Shown here piece after piece: positions 17,223-26,310 of a stretch of 64,000 nt of DNA. How positions within the stretch are numbered: position 1 is the first letter of the stretch; each line of letters starts with the position of its first letter. The DNA is taken from NCBI GenBank assembly GCA_023415715.1, contig JAEZJP010000020.1, forward strand, positions 1 through 64,000, in the 5' to 3' direction. Source of the DNA: Bacillota bacterium. Its GTDB lineage: Bacteria > Bacillota > Clostridia > Christensenellales > Aristaeellaceae. The notes under the pieces are model-generated. The model was not told where the DNA came from, searched no databases, and worked only from the letters and a program-made list of their open reading frames with translations. The position numbers and the translations under genes are program-made.

Positions 17223-18329
17223 TTAAACTTCCTGTCCCCATATCAAATGCATGCCGAATCCGGGCCGGTCGGGCACAAACATATTCCCGTTTTCAAGGGC
17301 ATACCCGGAAAAATCAACGCCTTCAGTTTCGTCCACCACGCCCTCGATGGCGTCCACCAGGGGATAGCCTGCGGCAAATGATGCGGTGTAGTGGGTTTTC
17401 AGCTTGTATCCCCAGTTGTGTGGGGATATCAGGGCGTTTTGCTCTTGGGCGCGCTTTAACGTCTTGCGCCATTTGGTAAAGCCCCAGCCGTGGATATCCA
17501 TCTGTATCACGTCCAGCAGCTTTTTTTGGTGCAGCGAGAACAGAAGTTCCTCATCCGGCCAGGATTCGCCGTCTGCGATCATTGTCGTGGGCGATTTGTT
17601 TTGAAGGAGCTCTTTTAAGAACGCAAAATCTTTTTCATTTTCACGAAAGGGCTCCTCGATCCAGTAAAGGCCGATGTCCGCAACCTGATCGATATACTCC
17701 CTGATGGTTTCCGGAGTATATTGGTCGTTGCAGTCCACCATGATCCGGCTTTCGGGGAAATACTCCTTTACCAGCCGGGTGACTTCTATATCCCGTTTGA
17801 TGCCCTCGCGCAGTGGCATCCATTTAGGCCCGCGGCCGATCTTCAGCTTGAACATACGGTATCCCAGTTCCCAGTCGGAGCGGCACTCGTCCAGTATGGC
17901 CTTGAGTCCGCCGGGGCAGGAATCGGGGCTGATGTCGTCCATCAATATGGCCCCGTCATAGCAGCGCACCGGATTTTGACCCCTGTTGCCAAGCAGCCTG
18001 TACACGGGGGTCTGCAATATGACGCCCGCAAGGTCATGCAGCGCAAAATCGAAAGGGATAAGGGCATCGTTTGCGATCCCCGTATCCGGATTGATGAGCT
18101 CGCTCACCTTTTTCCCAAGCACAAGGGCGTCCACCGACTTATCCTGGTTGTAAAAGGCTCCGTTTGTAAGCCCCCAGCCCATGGCGCCTTGGTTGGTGTA
18201 GAGAACCTTGACGGCGAATTCGTCGCCATAGGCGTGCTCCGCCCGACGGCTGTTCTTGCCGTTCAGCCTTGTAAAGCGGTTGCGTATTTTAAGCGTTTTT
18301 ACCTGGTCGATTACATGATCAGAAAGCAT
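17223..18329 (-). CDS. mandelate racemase/enolase-superfamily sugar-acid dehydratase-like enzyme
   Basis: A 368-residue enolase-superfamily enzyme. Seen: the KxK base pair at Lys161/Lys163 (FKLKIG), metal-ligand positions around Asp199-x-Asn201, Glu225/Glu226 (WIEEPF) and the GES segment near 254-256, and the His304 base (SPHNWG). This pattern belongs to the acid-sugar dehydratases such as galactarate, rhamnonate and fuconate dehydratases, though some members are racemases. The start at 18329 follows GGGAGGATTG. It is the last gene of the second CUT1 operon, so it probably acts on a sugar acid or a product derived from the imported sugar. Confidence 0.85.
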   Translation of the reverse strand: MLSDHVIDQVKTLKIRNRFTRLNGKNSRRAEHAYGDEFAVKVLYTNQGAMGWGLTNGAFYNQDKSVDALVLGKKVSELINPDTGIANDALIPFDFALHDLAGVILQTPVYRLLGNRGQNPVRCYDGAILMDDISPDSCPGGLKAILDECRSDWELGYRMFKLKIGRGPKWMPLREGIKRDIEVTRLVKEYFPESRIMVDCNDQYTPETIREYIDQVADIGLYWIEEPFRENEKDFAFLKELLQNKSPTTMIADGESWPDEELLFSLHQKKLLDVIQMDIHGWGFTKWRKTLKRAQEQNALISPHNWGYKLKTHYTASFAAGYPLVDAIEGVVDETEGVDFSGYALENGNMFVPDRPGFGMHLIWGQEV

Positions 18330-18349
18330 AAGCAATCCTCCCAATAAAT

Positions 18350-19198
18350 TCAGCCTTTCAGGCCGGAGGTGGCGATGCCCTCCACAAAGTATTTTTGCAG
18401 GCACAGGAAAACCAGCACGCAGGGCAGCATGGCGACCACCGACATGGCAAGCACATTGGACCAGTCGATGCGGGCCGTGCCGTCAATAGCCATGCGCAGC
18501 CCCAGGGAAACAGTGTATTTGGATACGGAGGAGATATAGATATACTGGGCCATAAAGTCGTTCCAGGTCCATATAAATTGGAAGATGGCGGCGGAAATGA
18601 TGGCCGGCTTGCATAAGGGCAGCAGCACATGCATAAGCACCCCGAAGGATCCGCAGCCGTCGATGGTGGCCGCCTCGTCCAATTCCACGGGCAGGCCCCT
18701 GAAGAACTGCACGAACATATAAATGAAAAAGGATGATGTAGCAAAAAGGGACGGGATCCAGAAAGGCAGATAGGAGTTGACCCAGTTAAGATGCACAAAC
18801 AGCAGGTATCGGGGGATGATGAGCACCGCGCCGGGCAGCATCATCAGCGCCATCATGATGCTGAAGAACAGTTTCTTGCCGGGAAACTCAAACCTGCTGA
18901 ATCCATAGGCTACGCAAAGGCTGGATAGGATGGTGAACAGCACCGTGGGCAGCGTTAGGGCAAAGGAGTTGAGGATGAATGTCATAAACCCTGTCTGGCC
19001 AACGCCTTTCCAGCCGTTTATATAACCGTCCAGGGAAAATTCGTGAGGCAATAGGTCCATGGAAGCAAAGATCTCGTTGCTTGTTTTGAAGGTGGCAAAG
19101 AACATATAGATCAGCGGAAAGATCAGTATCAGTCCCAATGCGGTCAAAAGTACATAGTGCAAAAAGTGGGCAAGGGTCCGAATCTGCTTCTTGCTCAT
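18350..19198 (-). CDS. CUT1 sugar ABC transporter permease, MalG type
   Basis: A 282-residue permease with six membrane helices and the EAA loop ELDEAATIDGCGSFGVL. It ends with the family tail EGIATSGLKG. The start overlaps the preceding permease stop (ATGA at 19195-19198). It pairs with the 19198-20115 product. Confidence 0.94.
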   Translation of the reverse strand: MSKKQIRTLAHFLHYVLLTALGLILIFPLIYMFFATFKTSNEIFASMDLLPHEFSLDGYINGWKGVGQTGFMTFILNSFALTLPTVLFTILSSLCVAYGFSRFEFPGKKLFFSIMMALMMLPGAVLIIPRYLLFVHLNWVNSYLPFWIPSLFATSSFFIYMFVQFFRGLPVELDEAATIDGCGSFGVLMHVLLPLCKPAIISAAIFQFIWTWNDFMAQYIYISSVSKYTVSLGLRMAIDGTARIDWSNVLAMSVVAMLPCVLVFLCLQKYFVEGIATSGLKG

Positions 19199-20115
19199 CA
19201 GCCGTCCCTCCCGTCACTGTAGTACACCCAATGCTTTGATGTGATACGGATGATGCCCGTCACGAAAAGGATGACGGTGAAGAGCACCCACGACAGCGCG
19301 CTGGCATAGCCCATGCGGAATTCCGTAAAGGCTTCCCGGTACAGCTTGATGCCGTACAGGAACGTGGCACGGTTGGGGCCGCCGTTTGTCAGTACGAACG
19401 CAGTGGAAAACTCCTGGAAGCAGGTGACGGACTGCATGATGAGATTGAACAGAACGATGGGGGAGATCATGGGCAGTGTTACCTTGAAAAAGGTGCGAAG
19501 CCTGCCGCTGCCATCGATGCGCGCCGCTTCATAAAGATCCTTGGGCACGTTCTTCAGCGCTGCGAGGAACAATACCATCGAGGAGCCGAACTGCCAGATG
19601 GGGATGATGCTGATGGTCCATAGCGCCACTTTGGGATTGCCCAGCCAGTTCACAGTGGAAAGACCCACCGATTCCAAAATGCTGTTGACAAGGCCGGCCT
19701 TCTGAAACAAAAAGCGCCATACAATGGAGATGGCCACGCTGGCGCCGAAAATGGAAGGCAGGTAATAGGCAGTACGGAAAAAGTTGATGCCTTTCATTTC
19801 CACGTTCATGGCTAGGGCGATCAAAAGCGCGAACAGCACCCGGCCCGGCACGGCCACCAGTACGTAATTCAGCGTGACCGAGCAGATTTTCCAAAAATCA
19901 CGGTCCGAGGTGAACATGTAGATATAGTTTTGGAGGCCCACAAAACTCGTTTGGGCGGCCATGCTTTTGTCTGTAAAGGACAGCACAAAGGAGTATACGA
20001 AGGGGTATAGCTGGAAGACCGCAAACCCCGCCAGCCAGGGCAGGATGTACATCAGTCCCTTGTACCGCCGAATGCGGAGCTTTGCTCCCGGCACGGCGAG
20101 GGGTGTGGTTGTCAT
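19198..20115 (-). CDS. CUT1 sugar ABC transporter permease, MalF/UgpA type
   Basis: A 305-residue permease with six helices and the EAA loop DLYEAARIDGSGRLRTFFK. The ribosome site CAGGAGG precedes the ATG. Between this gene and the binding-protein gene lie four hairpins in 160 bp. As in the other two CUT1 operons here, no ATPase gene is present. Confidence 0.94.
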   Translation of the reverse strand: MTTTPLAVPGAKLRIRRYKGLMYILPWLAGFAVFQLYPFVYSFVLSFTDKSMAAQTSFVGLQNYIYMFTSDRDFWKICSVTLNYVLVAVPGRVLFALLIALAMNVEMKGINFFRTAYYLPSIFGASVAISIVWRFLFQKAGLVNSILESVGLSTVNWLGNPKVALWTISIIPIWQFGSSMVLFLAALKNVPKDLYEAARIDGSGRLRTFFKVTLPMISPIVLFNLIMQSVTCFQEFSTAFVLTNGGPNRATFLYGIKLYREAFTEFRMGYASALSWVLFTVILFVTGIIRITSKHWVYYSDGRDG

Positions 20116-20134
20116 GCTTCATACCTCCTGAGGT

Positions 20135-20297
20135 TCGCGAAAATGGCTGCGCCATTTTCGCGAGATTGCACCTTTCACCTATGGACTGCGCCAATGGCCG
20201 GTGAAAGGTGTAAGGAATGCTTGCTCCGCAAGCCCCGCCCGATCGGCAAAGCCGATCGATACGATTTCAAACGAGGGGGACTGTGGTCCCCCTCGTT
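20135..20297 (-). repeat. array of four palindromes between binding-protein and permease genes
   Basis: In transcript order: 20272-20295 has 10-bp arms CGAGGGGGAC around 4 bases (12-bp arms if flanking AA/TT is counted); 20241-20257 is GATCGGC-AAA-GCCGATC; 20169-20210 has 11-bp arms CACCTTTCACC around 20 bases; 20135-20163 has 13-bp arms TCGCGAAAATGGC around 3 bases. None is followed by a long T run. They fill the gap directly after the binding-protein stop and end 19 bases before the permease start. Confidence 0.8.
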
Positions 20298-20336
20298 GCT
20301 CCCTCTGGGATTGTTATTACGAAGTTTGGTACTCTA

Positions 20337-21632
20337 TCAGTTGCTCTTTTCCGCTGCCTGCTTCAGCTCGGCTACGCGCTCGGTCATGAGCTTCACGAAT
20401 TGTTCCGCCGCCTGTTCCACGGTGTAGTCGCCGTAGTAGAGGCCGCTCAGAATGTCGTTTTCAATGGTCTCCAGCGTGGTGTTGGTGGAAATGATGTTCT
20501 GGCCGGCGCCGCCCTTGTGGGAGGAAGCCCAGTCTGCCACGGCCTTGGTATCGGCCTGCAGTTTGCCCTGTTCCGTCATGCGGGCAAGGGCGGTTTCGGT
20601 GGAGGGAACGGAGCGGACAAGGCCCAGGGTGTCGATGGCGTCCACATTGTTGAAGAAGAAGTTCACGAATTTCAGCGCTTCTTCCGCATTGGGGGATTTC
20701 GCGTTCACTGCCAGCATGTTGGTAGGCCTGAGCACTATGCCGGTATTCTGAGCGTCATGGTTGCCGGGGGAGGGAATGGCCACTACCTGGCCTTCTGGCA
20801 TGGAGCTTTTGGCTGCAGCTTCGCCGGAGGAGAAGTCAAGGATCATCATCACTTTTCCGTCCAGCCATTCCGGGCTCTGGTAGGGGCCGTAGGTTCCGGT
20901 GGCTACAGTGACATCCAGGGGAACCAGAACGCCTTCCGCATAGCACTTCAGCACATACTCAAAGGCCTGCCTGGCGGCCTCGTAATCAAAGCCCAGGGTA
21001 TAATCCGTGTTGACCAGGGGCTGTCCGGTAATATTAAACATGTAAGGCTCAAAGATGTAGCGGTTAACGCTGCCGACCGCGAGGTACGCCTCGCTATCAT
21101 ACGCCTTCATTTTTTTGGCGTTTTCCAGCAGTTCGTCCCAGGACATCTGCTTAAGCTCGATCCCGGCGGCGTCAGCCAGCGTTTTATTGGCGTATACGAT
21201 GGAGAAGTTAAGTCCTGTAGGCAGACCGATCAGTTCGCCTGTGGGGGCGGATACGCCGGCAAGCAGCCCTTGCGGGAACCCGCTCATGTCCACGGTGGTT
21301 TGCTTGCTGAAGTCCACAAAGTTGTTCATCTGTCCCCAGAAGGGCTGAAGGTAGGCGTAGTCGATCTGCATGATGTCGGGAGCCGCGTTGCCTGCCATTT
21401 GGGTGATCATTTTTTCCAGGTAGCCGTCAAAGCCGCCGTACTCGCCCTCAATGTGAACGCCTGGGTTTTGGGCCTCGTACATTTCGATCACTTTCAGCGT
21501 TGCCTCGTGGCGCTCATCGCCGCCCCACCAGGAAAAACGAAGGTTCACATCCGCCAGGCCGGAAAGGGGAAGGGCCAGAAGCATAAGAGCCGCCAGCATG
21601 AAGGACAGTACCTTGGGAAAAGATTTTTTCAT
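20337..21632 (-). CDS. extracellular sugar-binding protein (CUT1 SBP)
   Basis: A 431-residue family-1 solute-binding protein. A signal peptide covers residues 1-27 (MKKSF, long hydrophobic core, PLSGLA-D); no lipobox is evident. The mature part begins VNLRFSWWGGDERHEATLKVIEMYE, a typical opening, and contains GNAAPDIMQIDYAYLQP, the SBP hinge-side motif. GGAGGAGACGAC precedes the start. It is the first gene of an operon divergent from the two-component system at 21862, which is the usual arrangement when a YesM/YesN pair controls an importer. Confidence 0.94.
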   Translation of the reverse strand: MKKSFPKVLSFMLAALMLLALPLSGLADVNLRFSWWGGDERHEATLKVIEMYEAQNPGVHIEGEYGGFDGYLEKMITQMAGNAAPDIMQIDYAYLQPFWGQMNNFVDFSKQTTVDMSGFPQGLLAGVSAPTGELIGLPTGLNFSIVYANKTLADAAGIELKQMSWDELLENAKKMKAYDSEAYLAVGSVNRYIFEPYMFNITGQPLVNTDYTLGFDYEAARQAFEYVLKCYAEGVLVPLDVTVATGTYGPYQSPEWLDGKVMMILDFSSGEAAAKSSMPEGQVVAIPSPGNHDAQNTGIVLRPTNMLAVNAKSPNAEEALKFVNFFFNNVDAIDTLGLVRSVPSTETALARMTEQGKLQADTKAVADWASSHKGGAGQNIISTNTTLETIENDILSGLYYGDYTVEQAAEQFVKLMTERVAELKQAAEKSN

Positions 21633-21861
21633 GTCGTCTCCTCCTTATTATTAATAGCAACACACCTGCTGAAAAAATCATAGCACAAATGCAACTTTCC
21701 GGAAGACTCAAAAATTACCCAGTAGGGATCAAAATGAAAGCTGGGGTTTCATTGTTTGATATATGTATCATTTTTTGACCTTTGGAGGAATCATTTCTTT
21801 TCATGCCTGGGTTTTTGTGTTTAAATGAATGTATTGAAGCTTGAACCAGGGAGGCGCTGCC

Positions 21862-22599
21862 ATGTACAAGCTGATACTTGTGGAGGATGATTATCAGATC
21901 CGCAACGGCCTGAGCCGGTTTTTCCCATGGCGGCAGATCGGTTTTGAGCTCCAGCAAAGCTTTGAAAACGGCAGGCAGGCGCTGGAATATGTAAGGGACA
22001 ATCCTGTGGACGTGGTGCTCACCGATATCCGCATGCCGGTAATGGACGGGCTTACACTGGCGGAGGCGTTGAAAAAGGAACATATACCTTCCGCGGTGGT
22101 GGTGATCAGCGCCTACCGGGATTTTGAGTATGCCCGCCGGGCTATGAACCTTGGCATACGCCATTACATGGTCAAATCCACCAAGTATGATGAACTGATA
22201 GACGTTTTCAAAAGCATCAAAAAGGAACTGGATGATTCAGCCGTCCAGGAGCTGGCCCCGCTCCCCACGCATGAGGAGGATCACGGGGACAGGATCATTA
22301 TGAAGATCACCCAGCATATTTTAAGCAACATGGCCAGCGCCAGCCTGCAGACGGCGGCGGCCCACGTGAATTTGAACCCCGTTTACCTTAGCCGCTATTT
22401 CAAGAGCAAGACCGGCACCCATTTCATCGACTATCTGATTAGCGTAAAGATGAAGCGCGCGGCCGAACTATTGCAGGCCAAGGAAAACAAGATATCCAAG
22501 ATCAGCGAGATGGTAGGATACAGCAATGAAAAAAACTTCTCCAGAGCGTTTAAAAAGCACTTTGGCGTCAGCCCTAACGAATACCGCAAACTGGTTTAA
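21862..22599 (+). CDS. short YesN-type response regulator (REC-AraC)
   Basis: A 245-residue regulator made of a receiver domain (residues 1-120; phosphoacceptor Asp55 in VLTDIRMPVMDG, Lys near 106) joined almost directly to an AraC-type DNA-binding domain (about 145-243; MVGYSNEKNFSRAFKKHFGVSPNEYRKL). Many YesN regulators are about 500 residues, with a long middle domain that is absent here. The start at 21862 follows AGGGAGGCG; a TTG at 21841 is weaker. It is encoded with the sensor kinase overlapping its end, and it probably activates the divergent importer operon. Confidence 0.9.
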   Translation: MYKLILVEDDYQIRNGLSRFFPWRQIGFELQQSFENGRQALEYVRDNPVDVVLTDIRMPVMDGLTLAEALKKEHIPSAVVVISAYRDFEYARRAMNLGIRHYMVKSTKYDELIDVFKSIKKELDDSAVQELAPLPTHEEDHGDRIIMKITQHILSNMASASLQTAAAHVNLNPVYLSRYFKSKTGTHFIDYLISVKMKRAAELLQAKENKISKISEMVGYSNEKNFSRAFKKHFGVSPNEYRKLV

Positions 22600-24445
22600 A
22601 CGCTTAAAGCGGCGGGGCATACACAACGTATCTGTTTCCGGACGGTTCTTCTGGCAAAGGCTTTTGACGCTTTTGCCTGGGGCGCTTTTGCCGCTTCTGT
22701 TATTTGGCATCGTTATCATCGTGGTACTCCGGGGCAGCATTTCTGCCTGGACAGACGCCAACAACCGTAACCGCCTTTTGCAGACCCAGGACCAGATCGA
22801 ATTGATCATAGGCGAAATGGATTCTTTGAATATCACCTTCAGTGTGAATTTTGATATCACCAGCATCCTCATGCGGTCCATGCTGCGGGAAAACTATAAC
22901 AGCAGCCTGCAGGATGTGAACAAGCTGACCACCAACTACCTGATCCCCGCCGTGGCTGCAAGGCCTTATGTGCACTCGCTGTATATCTACATGGATAACC
23001 CCTACGGGCGCTTTTTGACCGATACCGATTACCTGGTGACGCTGGATAAATTCTACGATACCTCCTGGTATGAAAGCTACCAGCGCCAGAAGGATCTGGA
23101 CAGGCCCTTTGACAGTGATTTGCGGGAGCTTAAGAGGTATGCCTTTGAAAAGAAATCCACCCAGGTCATCACGCTGTACAAGCGGTTTTTCCTTCAGGAG
23201 GGCGTGGTGGTTTTAAACCTTAACAAAAAGTATTTTGACAGCCAGCTTCAAAAGCAGGCAGCTTTCCACGATCAGCAGCTTTTGGTGCTAAGTGCCGATG
23301 GGCAGATGCTGATGCAAAGCGCCGTGGATCCCGTTCCCACCGGGGAGGACATCACGGCCATTGCAGCCTATCCCGCCGATACGATCCCGGATTACAGGCT
23401 GAACGGAAACCATTATCAAATCACCCGCGTTACATCCGACCTGTACGGCTGGACATACCTGTCCATGACGCCGCTTAAGGACTTATACGCGCTGCCCAAT
23501 CAACTGGTGCTCATCATTTTCCTGGCCATGGTCCTCATGGCCGTTATCTGCCTGATTTATTCGGTGATGTATGCCAAGCAGTCCCGTGACAGCATCATGA
23601 AGATATTTGCGCTTCTGGAGGCCATGGAGCGCCGTGAACCGCTGCCTGCCATTATGTCAAGGCATAACGACGCCTACACCGACCTCATGCACAACATCAT
23701 CAAAAACTTTGCCAGCCAGAATGAACTGAAGAATATGCTGGAACAAAAGAAAGTGGAAGCCAAGATGTTGGAGCTGACCGCTCTCAAGGCCCAGATCAAT
23801 CCCCATTTCCTTTTCAATACGCTGCAATCCATCTACTGGCTGAGCTTTGAACGAATGGGCGGGCCTAACGATGTAAGCACCATGATTGAAAATATGACCG
23901 ACATCCTGCAATACAGCATGGATTCGGCGGACGACCTGGTGCCCCTCGCCATTGAAATCAAGAATACGCAGGAGTACATTTCCCTTCAGCATATGCGTTA
24001 TCAGCAGCGCTTTATAGTTGTATGGGAGATCGACGATGACGCAAGGCCCTACTACACCATCAAGCTTTTGCTTCAGCCGCTGATCGAAAACGCCATACAG
24101 CATGGCATCAACTGGGATGTACGGGAGCAATTGCATATATCCATTCGCATCAAAATGGCGGAAGAACACATCCATATTGTTGTGAAGGATGACGGTATGG
24201 GCATACCGCAGGAAAAACTGAATGCGCTTGTGCAGCAGCTGGAAATACAGGGCGAGGATGGGCATATCGGGCTTGCCAACTGCCACCGGCGGCTTCGCCT
24301 TACATTCGGTCCGGAGTACGGGCTGGAGCTGGAAAGCGAAAACGGGCTGCAAATATCTATCCGCCTGCCTAAGGTTGCCGGTGGCCCAGGGGTGGATACG
24401 GCAGGAAAAGGCTTGCAGCATGCCGCCGATGTGCCGCTGAATTAG
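22526..24445 (+). CDS. YesM-type sensor histidine kinase
   Basis: Up to 639 residues: a basic N-terminus, one helix at about residues 47-68, a large extracellular sensor to about 325, a second helix near 327-352, and a cytoplasmic kinase. The phosphoacceptor is His427 in QINPHFLFNTLQSIYWL (HisKA-like family typical of YesM/LytS); HATPase motifs are ENAIQHGI and KDDGMGIPQ. The ATG at 22526 overlaps the response-regulator gene by 74 bases with only a weak ribosome site (GTAGGA); a later start near the first helix is possible. Partner of the 21862 regulator, probably sensing an external sugar or a binding-protein complex. Confidence 0.9.
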   Translation: MKKTSPERLKSTLASALTNTANWFKRLKRRGIHNVSVSGRFFWQRLLTLLPGALLPLLLFGIVIIVVLRGSISAWTDANNRNRLLQTQDQIELIIGEMDSLNITFSVNFDITSILMRSMLRENYNSSLQDVNKLTTNYLIPAVAARPYVHSLYIYMDNPYGRFLTDTDYLVTLDKFYDTSWYESYQRQKDLDRPFDSDLRELKRYAFEKKSTQVITLYKRFFLQEGVVVLNLNKKYFDSQLQKQAAFHDQQLLVLSADGQMLMQSAVDPVPTGEDITAIAAYPADTIPDYRLNGNHYQITRVTSDLYGWTYLSMTPLKDLYALPNQLVLIIFLAMVLMAVICLIYSVMYAKQSRDSIMKIFALLEAMERREPLPAIMSRHNDAYTDLMHNIIKNFASQNELKNMLEQKKVEAKMLELTALKAQINPHFLFNTLQSIYWLSFERMGGPNDVSTMIENMTDILQYSMDSADDLVPLAIEIKNTQEYISLQHMRYQQRFIVVWEIDDDARPYYTIKLLLQPLIENAIQHGINWDVREQLHISIRIKMAEEHIHIVVKDDGMGIPQEKLNALVQQLEIQGEDGHIGLANCHRRLRLTFGPEYGLELESENGLQISIRLPKVAGGPGVDTAGKGLQHAADVPLN

Positions 24446-24534
24446 TCGGGATTTTACCTGAAAGCATATATGCCATTTTGCGGACAGGATAGGGGGCGCG
24501 AAAGAAATCCTCCTGCTTGTTCCTTGAACCAATA

Positions 24535-24546
24535 TATGGTACCATA
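24535..24546. promoter_or_regulatory. 12-bp perfect palindrome upstream of xylulokinase
   Basis: TATGGTACCATA lies 53 bases before the xylB start, just after a TTGAAC that could serve as a -35 box. It could be an operator; no regulator is implied. Confidence 0.25.
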
Positions 24547-24598
24547 CAGGAGATTTCTGCGCGGAGAATATTTGGCTCAGGCAAAGGGGTACTGTAAG

Positions 24599-26137
24599 AT
24601 GAAAAACCAATATCTGATCGGCATCGACATAGGAACATCCGGTGCAAAATGCATAATCATGGATCAATACGGCAGCGTTCTTGCATCCTCCACACAGGAG
24701 TATCCTTTGTACACGCCAAGGCCCGGATGGGCGGAGCAGAATCCCAAGGATTGGTGGGAGGCTGTGAAGCACGGCCTGAAGGATGTTTTATCAAAAGCCG
24801 GCGTTCCTGACGATCATTTGATGGGCGTCAGCTTTTCCGGACAGATGCATGGGCTGGTGGCGCTGGACAAAGATGTTAAGGTCATCCGGCCGGCATTTTT
24901 ATGGTGCGACCAGCGCAGCCAGCCTCAGTGCGACCGGCTGATCAATAAGGCCGGCGGGCTCGATCAGTTGCTTACTTATACAAACAATACCATGCTTTCC
25001 GGCTACACAGGGGGCAAGCTGTTATGGCTGCGCGAAGAGGAACCGGAAAATTTTGAAAAGATGCGTGTGTTCCTTTGCCCCAAGGATTACATCCGGTATC
25101 TTATCTGCGGGGAAACCGCCATGGATGTATCGGAAGCTTCCGGCACGGGCTTTTTCAATACCCGTGACAGGGCCTGGTCTCAGGAACTGATCGCAATCGC
25201 AAACCTTCCCCGGAGCATTTTTCCGCCCGCCAAGGAATCCATTGATCTGGCAGGTTTCGTGACGCGGGAGGCTGCCAATCAAACAGGGCTGCCCGAAGGC
25301 CTCAAGGTGTATATGGGCGGCGGCGACGCGGTGATCCAGACCACGGGCTCCGGGCTGATAAAGCCGGGCAGGATCGGCGTGGTGATAGGCACCGCCGGGA
25401 ACGTGTCCATGGGGCTGGATAAGTTTTACTTAAATCCCTCAGGAAGCCTTCAGATGTTCTGCAACAACGCGCCGCATATGTATCACGCCTTTGGCTGCAA
25501 TCTGACGGCGGGAGGCGCGTACCGCTGGTACCGGGATGCGCTGTGCGAGCATGATGTGGAATTGGCAGCCCGGACGGGCCGGAACGTTTATGAGGTGATG
25601 GGGGAGAGCGCGGAAAAAGCGCCGCCCGGTTCCAACGGCGTAATCTTCGTGCCTTACCTTTCCGGAGAGCGCTGTCCCTACCCTGATCCCAACGCCCGGG
25701 GCATGTTCTATGGGCTTACGCTGGGCACGCGGCGGTGCGACATCACCCGGTCTGTCATGGAGGGTGTTACGTACGCTTTCAAGCAGGTGGCGGATATCAT
25801 TTGTTCTTTCATTCCCGGCAGCGAAGTGATCGTATCCGGCGGCGGTTCCGCTTCGCCCCTGTGGCGGCAGATATTGGCGGATGTGTTTGACCTGCCAGTA
25901 TATACGCTGTCGGCCTCAAGCGAAGGCGGCGCGTTCGGTGCCGCCATGGCAGCTGGGGTTGGCGCAGGCGTTTTCCGTGATTTTGACGAGGCGGTGTCCG
26001 TGCTGAAGGTGGAAACGGAAACAATACCCCATCCGCAAAACAGGGCAGCCTACCAGGATGGGTTTTCCATGTACGCGCAAATGTACCATGCCATGAAGCC
26101 CGTTTTTGATAAGGGCGCATCGCTATTAGCACAATGA
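24599..26137 (+). CDS. xylB: xylulokinase (FGGY carbohydrate kinase)
   Basis: A 512-residue FGGY kinase. It opens with the phosphate-1 loop LIGIDIGTSGAKCIIMD and has VSFSGQMHGLVALD near residue 75, which is the xylulokinase signature, then LWCDQRS, the adenosine motif VSGGGSASPLWRQILAD and a GAFGAAMAAG stretch near the end. It phosphorylates D-xylulose for the pentose phosphate pathway. The start at 24599 begins the fold; AAAGGGG is 12 bases upstream. It follows the two-component genes in the same direction (153 bp gap). Confidence 0.9.
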   Translation: MKNQYLIGIDIGTSGAKCIIMDQYGSVLASSTQEYPLYTPRPGWAEQNPKDWWEAVKHGLKDVLSKAGVPDDHLMGVSFSGQMHGLVALDKDVKVIRPAFLWCDQRSQPQCDRLINKAGGLDQLLTYTNNTMLSGYTGGKLLWLREEEPENFEKMRVFLCPKDYIRYLICGETAMDVSEASGTGFFNTRDRAWSQELIAIANLPRSIFPPAKESIDLAGFVTREAANQTGLPEGLKVYMGGGDAVIQTTGSGLIKPGRIGVVIGTAGNVSMGLDKFYLNPSGSLQMFCNNAPHMYHAFGCNLTAGGAYRWYRDALCEHDVELAARTGRNVYEVMGESAEKAPPGSNGVIFVPYLSGERCPYPDPNARGMFYGLTLGTRRCDITRSVMEGVTYAFKQVADIICSFIPGSEVIVSGGGSASPLWRQILADVFDLPVYTLSASSEGGAFGAAMAAGVGAGVFRDFDEAVSVLKVETETIPHPQNRAAYQDGFSMYAQMYHAMKPVFDKGASLLAQ

Positions 26138-26176
26138 GTTTTTACATGTTTAAATATCTATCTCTATGCAAGTCCA

Positions 26177-26205
26177 TTGACATTTTTGGGCAGAATGGAT
26201 ATGAT
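26177..26205 (+). promoter_or_regulatory. sigma-A promoter of the FIVAR-repeat protein
   Basis: TTGACA at 26177-26182 and TATGAT at 26200-26205 are 17 bases apart. The start codon is about 105 bases downstream, leaving a long leader. Confidence 0.8.
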
Positions 26206-26310
26206 TAACTTATGTTCCATTGATTTACCATGTGTGCTTAAGGTGGCTTAAATTCAAAAAGGGAGTGCCATGCATTTGCTTATATGCTGCGTGGCAAGGG
26301 AGGAGTTTTC

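Noticed and set aside
20217..21683. 488-codon plus-strand frame opposite the binding-protein gene
   Set aside because: It starts within the hairpin array and reads antisense through a clear solute-binding protein; no motif or start signal.
21733..21753. Dyad AATGAAA-N7-TTTCATT in the gap between the second importer operon and its response regulator
   Set aside because: The arms are only 7 bp and not placed on a recognisable promoter; too weak to call an operator, though it resembles the 36140 arms.
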